Assembly (NCBI GenBank): GCA_002077045.2
Contig: KZ111178.1
Coordinates: 1-64,000, forward strand
Length of the DNA stretch: 64,000 nucleotides
Direction: 5' to 3'
DNA from: Rachicladosporium sp. CCFEE 5018
Lineage: Eukaryota; Ascomycota; Dothideomycetes; Cladosporiales; Cladosporiaceae
In this document: one piece after another, positions 11,111 to 18,978 of the stretch
Layout of the letters: every line of letters starts with the position of its first letter
Position numbering within the stretch: the stretch's first letter is position 1
Position numbers and translations under genes: made by a program
The notes under the pieces: model-generated
The model's input: only the letters and a program-made list of their open reading frames with translations
What the model was told of the DNA's origin: nothing
Database searches by the model: none

Positions 11111-11126
11111 ACGCGATTTCACGCGT
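11111..11126. promoter_or_regulatory. MCB element cluster in the APSES/LYR divergent promoter
   Basis: ACGCGT at 11121-11126 is a perfect MluI cell-cycle box, with a one-mismatch ACGCGA at 11111-11116, 10 bp away. They lie in the 273-bp interval between the APSES start (10973, minus) and the LYR-protein start (11247, plus). MBF binds ACGCGT, so autoregulation of the APSES gene is a reasonable inference. Confidence 0.45.
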
Positions 11127-11246
11127 AGATGGAGCAGGTCGGTCGTGGCTTCCCGAGCCGGTGGTGCACGGACGTCAACCCTGTTCACTTACAACAAAGT
11201 TCACGTGAGTCTGCTGATTGCTATATCACAAGGCTATGTCTTTCAT

Positions 11247-12099
11247 ATGCCATTGAGACTGCCAGCCAGGCCGCTGGGTACTGAGACACTCCTAGGATGG
11301 TCTCGTTCTTGGGCTGTGCGCTGCAGATGCGCGTCGACAGCCCCAGGAACACCATCGAGCCCCCCTGAAGGTCTCAAGAAGCTCGCGAAGAGTGCACCTC
11401 GGAGTCTGCAGCTGGAGCCAAACACTGGCGAGGCCTTCCATACCGCACATACTCGGCAAATCTTCCGCAGTATCACTCGGGAGTTGTCGTATTTCCCTGA
11501 TCGATTCGCAGCGGAATGGATTCGGCAGCACATCCTCCATCGCTTCCGCGCGCACAAGCAGAAGGTCCACGATCACCGGCAGGATGCAGCGTATGAGGAA
11601 CGCTTGCAGTCTACACGTCGCAAAGCGCGACAGGTGGCGACCCAATTGCAGAAGGCCAACGAGGGTGACAGGAAGATGATGATCAAAGCCTTGAATATGG
11701 CTTACGGCAGGGTTGGCGCCCGTCGGCGGGACCTGCTCAACCCTTTGCTTCCAGTGCCACAAGCTGCGGAAGACTCAGCGAAGGCTCCTGTTGGCGGTCC
11801 TTCATCGTTGCCAGCAGGACCCAGAGAGTATCTTGCAGACTCCCTGCCGGATCCTACAGCGCTCGAACAAAAGGTTCTATTGCCTTCACATGATCCTACA
11901 CAGGCCGTGAAAGATGTCGATGACTCCAAGCAGCCAAAGGAATCAAGGGTTTCAGTCAAAGACCAGACGCGGAGATTCATCGACTCGCTCCCCCTGCCGC
12001 TCCACGCCCTTATCCTCAGCCAGATAGCTTCATCTCCACCCGAGCAGACTCGCCGCAACCCAAAACGCCTCTCAATCCCCATTGCGGAACTCAACGCGT
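11247..12099 (+). CDS. LYR-motif mitochondrial protein, 5' part on contig 1
   Basis: From ATG 11247 the protein starts with an Arg-rich, acid-free leader (MPLRLPARPLG... up to CRCASTAPG) typical of a mitochondrial presequence. It is followed by a Complex1_LYR-like segment RQIFRSITRELSYFPD and the basic helix ending RFRAHKQK. LYR proteins usually assemble or escort Fe-S or respiratory complexes; this fungal subgroup has no assigned substrate that I can name. The reading is cut by the 100-N join at 12100 and resumes at base 12599 after a 399-bp exact repeat of 11701-12099. With the repeat counted once, the contig 1 + A gene codes for about 472 residues in one frame. The start at 11247 is chosen because the upstream in-frame extension lacks presequence character. 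Confidence 0.75.
11701..12099 (+). repeat. End of contig 1, exact 399-bp repeat of the start of contig A
   Basis: Bases 11701-12099 are the same as 12200-12598, as far as can be read by eye without a mismatch, and the two copies abut the 100-N join on both sides. This is the pattern of unmerged overlapping contig ends. Confidence 0.9.
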
Positions 12100-12199
12100 N
12101 NNNNNNNNNNNNNNNNNNNNNNNNNNNNNNNNNNNNNNNNNNNNNNNNNNNNNNNNNNNNNNNNNNNNNNNNNNNNNNNNNNNNNNNNNNNNNNNNNNN
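12100..12199. other. Scaffold join 1 (100 N)
   Basis: Exactly 100 N, a default placeholder length. The flanks overlap by 399 bp, so no sequence is missing here; the true gap size is negative. Confidence 0.95.
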
Positions 12200-13164
12200 C
12201 TTACGGCAGGGTTGGCGCCCGTCGGCGGGACCTGCTCAACCCTTTGCTTCCAGTGCCACAAGCTGCGGAAGACTCAGCGAAGGCTCCTGTTGGCGGTCCT
12301 TCATCGTTGCCAGCAGGACCCAGAGAGTATCTTGCAGACTCCCTGCCGGATCCTACAGCGCTCGAACAAAAGGTTCTATTGCCTTCACATGATCCTACAC
12401 AGGCCGTGAAAGATGTCGATGACTCCAAGCAGCCAAAGGAATCAAGGGTTTCAGTCAAAGACCAGACGCGGAGATTCATCGACTCGCTCCCCCTGCCGCT
12501 CCACGCCCTTATCCTCAGCCAGATAGCTTCATCTCCACCCGAGCAGACTCGCCGCAACCCAAAACGCCTCTCAATCCCCATTGCGGAACTCAACGCGTGG
12601 CACAGACCCATGCCTCAGTCGCGTGTCAGAAACCAGATCCTGGCCTGGTATGCCAAGACGCTGGACTCTCTCCTCCCGCCTTTGCCGGACGAAGAGTGGC
12701 ACCGTCTTCATGCCCTGGCTTCAGGTAAAGTGAAGTTTGAGGGTATGAAGGCAAGACGGAGAAAGTTGGCTGCTGAGCCAACGGCGTTGGAGATGGTTGT
12801 GCTCAATGGTAGGGTGCCGGAAGGTTTCCTGGAGAGGCGGTGGAAGAGGGAGATCACGCCAAGGTATATGGGAAGTGTGTGGCGGGAGGTGTTCGAACAG
12901 TGTCCTAGGCTGGACTTCGAGAGTGCGACTGGGAAGTGGAGTGCGGTGTGGGGGCATCATGCGCTGGCTGTGAGGCCGGTGGCTACCACTGAAGCACCGA
13001 GTAGTGAGGCCGAGAAGAGTGAGAAGACAAGTCTCAATACTAGCGCAGCATCAGACTACTACTGGATGGCGCTTGAGTACACTGAGCACGTTCAACTGAA
13101 GGAAATGGCCCTGTCTCGAATGCCCTCAGACATCAGTATTGGATCGAGAACATTCGTTGAGTAA
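12200..13164 (+). CDS. LYR-motif protein, 3' part, copy A
   Basis: Continuation of the gene begun at 11247; the in-frame new sequence starts at 12599. The C-terminal region has a conserved-looking WHRPMPQSRVRNQ, WYAKTLDSLLPPLPDEEW and RPEGFLERRWK-like basic stretch seen in the fungal LYR/Cup1-like family. The stop is at 13162-13164. The last 34 codons (from Tyr codon 13060-13062) are absent from copy B, where this codon is TAA. This C-terminal tail ends in SIGSRTFVE and may be a copy-specific extension. Confidence 0.75.
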
Positions 13165-13379
13165 TGTATGCGGACAGATTCCAACGTGCGCGCAACGGGG
13201 CAGGTACGGACCAGGCGTAGCAGGTCGCTGCTTCCACTTCGTGAGCAACGATATTTGGACTTCACCTTCTCTACAAAAGCTTCAACAGGCTCAACACCTT
13301 TCATCATCGCAACATCAGCCAGTCACTCTCCTACGCTCCAAACGACCTCGTTCTAAGTCACTACGCCATCACCTTCGCT
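13165..13379. promoter_or_regulatory. Short interval between LYR and BTB genes, BTB promoter (copy A)
   Basis: 215 bp between two plus-strand genes. It is well conserved with copy B (23509-23824), so the divergence of the BTB gene does not begin in its promoter. No named motif was seen. Confidence 0.4.
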
Positions 13380-14267
13380 ATGACTGGTGCCATCAACGAA
13401 GCAGCACCTTTAATCGGAGCTACGGCCATCGCATCGTAAGTCACCACAGTCCATATACGCGTCCCTGTCACTGACGCCTAGCATTGCAGCCTTTGGGATC
13501 AAAAGGAATACTCCGACATCACAATTAAGTTCAGTGGAATGACGATTTTCTGCCATAAGATCGTGCTCTGCAGATTCTCGGAATATTTCAAGAAGCAATG
13601 CGGCCCAGGGAGCAGGTTTGCGGTAAGGATGATCGTTGGCAACCTAGCTTTGCGCCCACTGACGTCCACTAAGGAAGCCAGTCTCAAGGAGATCGAACTG
13701 AAAGACGATGACCCTGAGGCATTCAAAGCGCTTCTGGAACACCTGTACCAGATCGAATACGACTCTAGCGATGACAAGTCATGGCGGTTTTACCTTGCTC
13801 TCAGAACAGCAGCAGACAAGTACCTGCTTCCGGAGCTGGAGAGCGAGGCGACCCAGCGTTTCGAAAACACGGCATTCAATCTAGAAGATATGACTGAAGT
13901 GGTCTCTGTCCTTCGCGTCCTAGACCGCGATTATAAGCAAGACCAACGCATGATGGATATCCGGAGCGACGTACACAGCACCAAGCTCGATACACTACTG
14001 AAATGTGCAGAGTATCGGGCGTACCTGAACGAGCGCCCAAGTTTGCTATGGTTCGATCTGTACTTTTCAAGAGAATTGCTCGCGAGGGCGGAGAGGCCGA
14101 CGGGGGCCCACGAGCATACTGCCTATGTTTGCGGTAATCACGAAGCTGCTCTAGTCCTCGGCGCGGCTCTTGGCGACGTCGAGCCTTCAAGCGCATGCAT
14201 CTTCCGCGGTAAGTGCAAGCACAGCCGCGATGGAGTCCGCACCGAATCGGTACGATTCTCCGCATAA
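13380..14267 (+). CDS. BTB/POZ-domain protein, copy A
   Basis: Two exons, 13380..13435 and 13490..14267, intron 54 nt with CTGAC branch site; 277 residues. The second exon opens the BTB fold: YSDITIKFSG, FCHKIVLCRFSEYF, then IELKDDDPEAF and LLEHLYQIEY. BTB proteins dimerise and often act as Cullin-3 adaptors; the target is unknown here. The C-terminal half has no named domain but contains CGNH and CIFRGKC, a possible metal-binding CxxH...CxxxxxC. Compared with copy B (23825-24751) the first about 130 residues are close to 90 percent identical, but the rest only about half. The stop is at 14265-14267. Confidence 0.8.
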
Positions 14268-14803
14268 GCTTGGTCAGACGAAGCGACTTGCACATCGGCA
14301 AGATACCTCTGGATGCCACTCGAGGTGGACGAGAAATGGGGTGATCCGCGTGGTACAAAGACACTGCTAGGTTGAGGATCCGCTGGTATACAACGAGCAT
14401 GCGCATGGCAGGAGAAATCTTTAAGCTGCCGTGAAACGCAATTGCAGGAGAAGGGGTTGTGGGATCGCTGTTCTTTCTCATCTGACTTCTCTCAACCACA
14501 GGGGCAGACAACGTGCCTGTCTCTTCGTACAGTGGCAGACCAGGGTACTCCATCACTGCAATGCATCATACATGCTCAAATAGACTAGTTCTCCCTACCT
14601 CGCATCGACATATAAATATACTTCGACGTCGTGCGAATCATTAGTTAAGTCTTCCTAGGCCCTCCACGCCACGCCGGCTTCCCAGCGAGCCGTTTGGCGC
14701 TCTCGGCCGAATCTGCTCCGGCCACCGAACCTCCATCTCGAACTTCTAGCCATTGACTGCGCTTGAACTGCCACACATTCGCCATTCCTCCCAACCATTC
14801 TCA
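14268..14803. other. BTB 3' flank and NAM9 promoter, copy A; hypervariable part
   Basis: 536 bp without a gene. Up to about 14700 it cannot be aligned by eye with the matching interval of copy B (24752-25145). From about 14715 (CGAACCTCC.TCTCGAACTTC) the copies become alike again up to NAM9. Confidence 0.5.
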
Positions 14804-16227
14804 ATGCCCCGCAAATACCACGCCCTCAAAGTCCCCAAACCGCGCCAAGACTGGTCGAAATGGAACCTCTACAACATCTCCCGCCTCTCAATCCCGCAAG
14901 CCAGCAACCGCACTTTCTTCCAACAGAAATGGACCGCCAAAGCCCTAGCCCGCGCCTACCATAACCCGTACGTCCGCGAGGGGCAATGGACGCGGATGTT
15001 CGATCGGCGGCTGCCGGCTGTGGTGCCGATGGAATTCAGGTATTTGGCAAGGAGTGATGGGAGGGAGGAGGCGGAGGGTCGGGGGAGGGGTTTACAGGAG
15101 TCTGGAGAGGAGGTGGATGGGATTGAGGGGAGAGAGGGCCGAGCAGGAGGCAGGAGGAAGAGGCAGAAGACGCCGTATATGCATATGGCGTTCCATCCGC
15201 TTGAGAGGAGGTTAGACACGGCGGTATGGAGGGCATTGTTTGCGAGTAGTAGTAAGCAGGCGAGGCAGTTCATTGTGCATGGATGGGTGAGGGTGAACGG
15301 GAAAAAGGTACATTACGGTATTGAGGAGACTATGTGGCTGAAAGCTAACAGACGTACCAGATGACATACCCAGGTTACCTGCTCAATCCGGGTGACATGT
15401 TTCAGGTCGAGCCGGAAAGGGTGATGTTCGCTACTGGCGCGCGGAAGAGCAAGAGTGACAGTCCGATTGCGCAAGCGGGAGCTGGTATGGAGGAAGAGGA
15501 GTACGAAGATCTCGAAGAGGAAGCAGAGGTGCAAGAGAGTGAGGAGACAAATGCAGAAGCAGGCGTGGCCACAATAGAGTCGGTCGCAGAAGGCGCCGAA
15601 GGTGCCGAAGGCGAGACAAAGCCCGATGCCGATGCAAAAAAGGCCCTCAAATCACTCATGGTCCGCGCACGACGAATACTAGACGAATCGAAAACCGATC
15701 TTTCCGCGAAGCGATTACAAGAACTGCGTGCGTTCACAAAAGATGTCAGGAAGACACTTTCCAAGCACGGTGCAGGCAAAGACGATAGCGAGACCTTAGA
15801 CACGATCGAAGATCTCGAAGCATCACTAACATCTATCACCTCCCGCATACCCGCCGAGGCCTCTGTCGCCTCTACACCAACACCCACAACAGACGAGACG
15901 CCGGCAGCCGCAAACCCCCAAGCTGTCGATCCAGCCAAAGAAGACGCTTATCGCGCCCGCAAAGACGCCGAGCTCATACACCAAGCCCTCACCCGCGCGC
16001 GAGAGAACCCCGTAGACGTCACGAAACCCTACGCCACACCTTGGAGGCCGCGAGACTACATGAGCGCCTTCGCTTTCATTCCGCGCTATCTGGAAGTGAA
16101 CCAGAATATATGTTCAGCAGTGTATCTACGGCATGCTGTGGCGAGGCCGGGGTTGGCGGAAGTGCCTAATCCATTACATCCGGAGACTATGGGGTTGGCG
16201 TTCAATTGGTACTTGAAACGGAGATAG
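14804..16227 (+). CDS. NAM9: Mitochondrial small-subunit ribosomal protein uS4m, copy A
   Basis: Exons 14804..15307 and 15361..16227, 53-nt intron; 456 residues. The N-terminus MPRKYHALKVPKPRQDWSKW followed by the segment with NISRLSIPQ and FFQQKWTAK matches fungal Nam9. The S4 RNA-binding fold spans the junction: ERRLDTAVWRALFASSSKQA, then FIVHGWVRVNGKK joined to MTYPGYLLNPGDMF. After it comes a long acidic insertion (EEEEYEDLEEEAE) and a helical low-complexity part, ending with NPLHPETMGLAFNWYLKRR. The product binds 15S rRNA and starts assembly of the mitochondrial small subunit. Splice sites were chosen to keep the S4 domain in frame. Confidence 0.92.
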
Positions 16228-16312
16228 ACGGAATGTGTATAACAGCTACACGGACAGGTTTGTATAGATGTATATCAGTGTACAATACGCCAGCACTAGG
16301 AACACTTACTAC

Positions 16313-17064
16313 CTACTTGACCTCACCCTCCGTCCCCGCCTGCTCCCCACCCACAGGCTTACCATCATACTCATCCGTCCCCGGAAACGCCCTCCCCACA
16401 GGCACATCACACCCGAGAAACCCACACAGCCTCTCCCACCCTACCTCCTCCCCTCCCCCCTTTCCCATCCCACCACCCACATCCCACTCTAGCACCTCCC
16501 TCCCCTCGCACAAACCTTTCACCTCCTCAACATACCTTCGATAGTACTCCCTCCCCTTCGCCGAAAAGTCGTTCCCCCAGCAGTACTCGTGGTACTTCCA
16601 CCGCAGACCGCGCATCGTGACGTTCCGATCATCAGTCTCGGCTGTGGCGGCTAGGTGGCCGGCCCAGAGCGTGCGGAGCATGGAGTTGAACCACGCGTCC
16701 TCTTGCCGCGGCGTCAAGATCACTTTCGCGTCTGGGTATGCTGAGAGCAAGCTTTCCGCGAAGATTGAGGCTGGGAAATCAGCCATGCCCTGTCATCTGA
16801 TCAGCACGCCGTTTGCCGCCGACGGTGTTCTTGGGAGCGTACGCAGTAAGGCTCCAGAACGACTTTGAGGGCTGGTATTAGGGCCTCGGGGCCTTCGTGG
16901 TCGCGGTATTTGCGGTCTAGAAGGGAGATCCAGGCAGGCTGGTGGGAGTGCATGGCGACTTCGCGCATGTGGTAGACTGGCTCGCCGGTCAAGAGGGTGA
17001 TGGCATCGCAGAGGGATTGCGTGCCTGTGCGAGGGAGGCCGAAGATCAGGATTCGGGGAGGCAT
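16313..17064 (-). CDS. Sulfotransferase-like P-loop protein, copy A
   Basis: Exons 17064..16843 and 16789..16313, intron 53 nt; 232 residues. The start MPPRILIFGLPRTGTQSL contains the 5'-phosphosulfate-binding loop (GLPRTGTQS), and AYPDAKVILTPRQEDAW matches the second strand/PAPS 3'-phosphate region of the Sulfotransfer_4 family. Fungal members are common and often labelled NAD-dependent epimerase or sulfotransferase. The acceptor substrate is unknown, and genuine sulfation is unproven for this group. It converges with NAM9, 85 bp between stops. The in-frame extension upstream of 17064 is rejected because the P-loop must sit near the N-terminus. Confidence 0.8.
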
Positions 17065-17642
17065 TCTTTGAGCTGGAGACTTGCAGTAGGATTTTGTGAG
17101 TAAGTTGTGACTATGATGTTCGAGAAAGCAGATGAGATGTAATAGATATGCCTTGTCCACCTACCGCGACCACTCAAAGGGCTTATGTAGCCACTCGATC
17201 ACTAATTACCTCTCTGCTTGTGCCGGAGTGTCGAGAGGATTGTGGTCACATGCGCTTGTTCGTCAGCGTGCAGTACAGGGAGCATGATGTGGTTTCAATG
17301 GCCCCGGAACGAGGTCGTTGTCGGTGAGGACCGGCTGAATGAGAGCTTCGCTACGACAGCTGCCGAGAGAAGGATTTACGCTCAAGACACGCGATCTGCC
17401 GCGTGACACAATGCTTGAAAGAGCCAAAGTCAATGGAGGCATCCATATCGAATGCTTGTCATACAGCTAAACTGCAGGTCTCAGGTCTTCGTGAGGTAAG
17501 CATCAGTATCCAAAAGATATATACACAGTCCCCAATGCAACTCCGTCAATTCCTGCAAGTTATCCTACCTCCTCGTAAACTCCACAAGCACCGCCCCATG
17601 CGTGTGGTACCACCAACAATCCTCACAAACACAAGGTCCATT
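17065..17642. other. Intergenic, copy A
   Basis: 578 bp between the sulfotransferase start and the stop of the next minus-strand gene. A plus-strand open frame of 198 codons (17403-17999) overlaps antisense to the next gene and is Arg/Pro/Leu-biased, so it is taken as a shadow. No other feature was seen. Confidence 0.4.
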
Positions 17643-18566
17643 CTACGGCCCAACCCCGGCATCAAGCGCAATCTCCGTCTCCCTCGGATCCGTCCCCTCC
17701 TGCCCCAACAACCTACAAACCTCCTCCCCAACCTCCCTCCCCCTACCCTCGCCCTCCCCAAAAAACACCCTAAACCTCGTCGTCTGCCCCCTCTCCCCCA
17801 CGCCTCCAAGCTCGTTCGCCTCTTGCACCGGCCCTTCGAAGCGGACGCCGCATTTACTCCCGCCCCAGCGGAACATCCTGTAGCACAGCGTGCGGTAGAC
17901 GAGCTCCCAGACGCCGGTGCGGAAGTAATCGCGGTTGAGGACTTCGACCTCGGCGACGTTTCTCAGGCCGCGGAACGTCTCGCCGAGGATGTAGGCTAGG
18001 GTGTGGGCTTGGCTGAGGTCTGCGATCTCGCCCCAGACACTCTTCGCGGCGTCTGGTCGCAATGGTATCAGAGTGAGTTTCTGGAGGCGGAGGGAAGGGT
18101 GGCCGAAGGGGAGGTTTTGCCAGGACTCGTTCAGAGCTCGTAGTGAGCCGATCTTGGCGCTCAGGGTCAGGTGTGTGAGGGCCGAGAGCTTTGCAGGCGA
18201 CAAGCAGCGGGTTCGCTGAAAGAAGTCTGAGGGATCGCAGAGGGAGGATGGGAGGTGGTAGGTTGTGTGACTTAGGGCGTAGAGCGCGGACTCGGTGTGG
18301 ATCTGACGGCAGACTTGCAGCGGCCGCAGATGAGCGTAAGGTTGTTCTGAGGGATCTGCATCGTCGGAGAAGGATGATCTCGGGCTGTGGAAGGGGGAGT
18401 CGTCGAGTTTCAGGGCGTGAGCGAAGGGCGAGCGCTCATCTTGTAGGATGTACTCAGCATTGGCTTCTGTACTAGCGAAGACGTAGGCGTAGATGGCATT
18501 CCTGAGCTCTGCTGGTAGCGTCAGGAGGGTTGGGGCAGTGCCATTGGGATTCATGGTCGCAGCCAT
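17643..18566 (-). CDS. 2EXR/F-box-like fungal protein, copy A
   Basis: Single exon of 307 residues. The start contains LLTLPAELRNAIYAYVF, the LPxELRNxIYxY signature found in the large fungal F-box-like/2EXR/DUF7730 group. It is followed by LRPLQVCRQIHTESALYAL, the second typical box (LxVCRQIxxEa). These proteins are numerous in dothideomycetes and their molecular role is not established; an SCF-adaptor role is only suggested by the F-box resemblance. The C-terminus is Gly/Glu-rich. The ATG at 18566 is the first in frame; a second Met lies four codons later. Confidence 0.7.
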   Translation of the reverse strand: MAATMNPNGTAPTLLTLPAELRNAIYAYVFASTEANAEYILQDERSPFAHALKLDDSPFHSPRSSFSDDADPSEQPYAHLRPLQVCRQIHTESALYALSHTTYHLPSSLCDPSDFFQRTRCLSPAKLSALTHLTLSAKIGSLRALNESWQNLPFGHPSLRLQKLTLIPLRPDAAKSVWGEIADLSQAHTLAYILGETFRGLRNVAEVEVLNRDYFRTGVWELVYRTLCYRMFRWGGSKCGVRFEGPVQEANELGGVGERGQTTRFRVFFGEGEGRGREVGEEVCRLLGQEGTDPRETEIALDAGVGP

Positions 18567-18640
18567 GGGGATGGATGACGAGATGGTCGAGTGCGGAGAT
18601 GATTAGGATGGTAGAATATAGGAACAAAGGAACTGCCCGC

Positions 18641-18652
18641 GTCACGCGTGAC
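18641..18652. promoter_or_regulatory. 12-bp palindrome with MCB core upstream of the 2EXR gene, copy A
   Basis: GTCACGCGTGAC is a perfect palindrome centred on ACGCGT, 75 bp upstream of the 2EXR start codon, and is unchanged in copy B (29059-29070). It could be an MBF or bZIP-like site; assignment is tentative. Confidence 0.35.
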
Positions 18653-18978
18653 TGTTACTTCCCTAGCTTCATGGCAATACCTAGGCTTGACTTCGGTGTA
18701 CACACCGACAGTCAATGGCACCGCGAGGAGTCGCGTGCTTATCTTGCGCTATCGCGGCATGACGTCGCGAAGTCGGGAGCTCGTCCACCAGCACAGCAGC
18801 GACGCTATGGGCATCGGTCACGTGCACCAAAGCATAATTGCGAGTCAACCGACCAAGGAGAGCCAGATTGAGCTACGCAACAACATTTCATGCCTGGTAT
18901 CTCGTACAACTCATGCCCACGCTAACTCAGAACGCCATCGCTAACATTATTCCACACTCGCTCGCACAATACCCATAC

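Noticed and set aside
15402..15938. 178-codon minus-strand frame inside NAM9 exon 2
   Set aside because: Ser/Ala/Val low-complexity shadow of the acidic region of NAM9.
17403..17999. 198-codon plus-strand frame, also present in copy B (27821-28417)
   Set aside because: Largely antisense to the 2EXR gene, whose own frame has recognisable motifs. Its preservation in both copies follows from the overall similarity.
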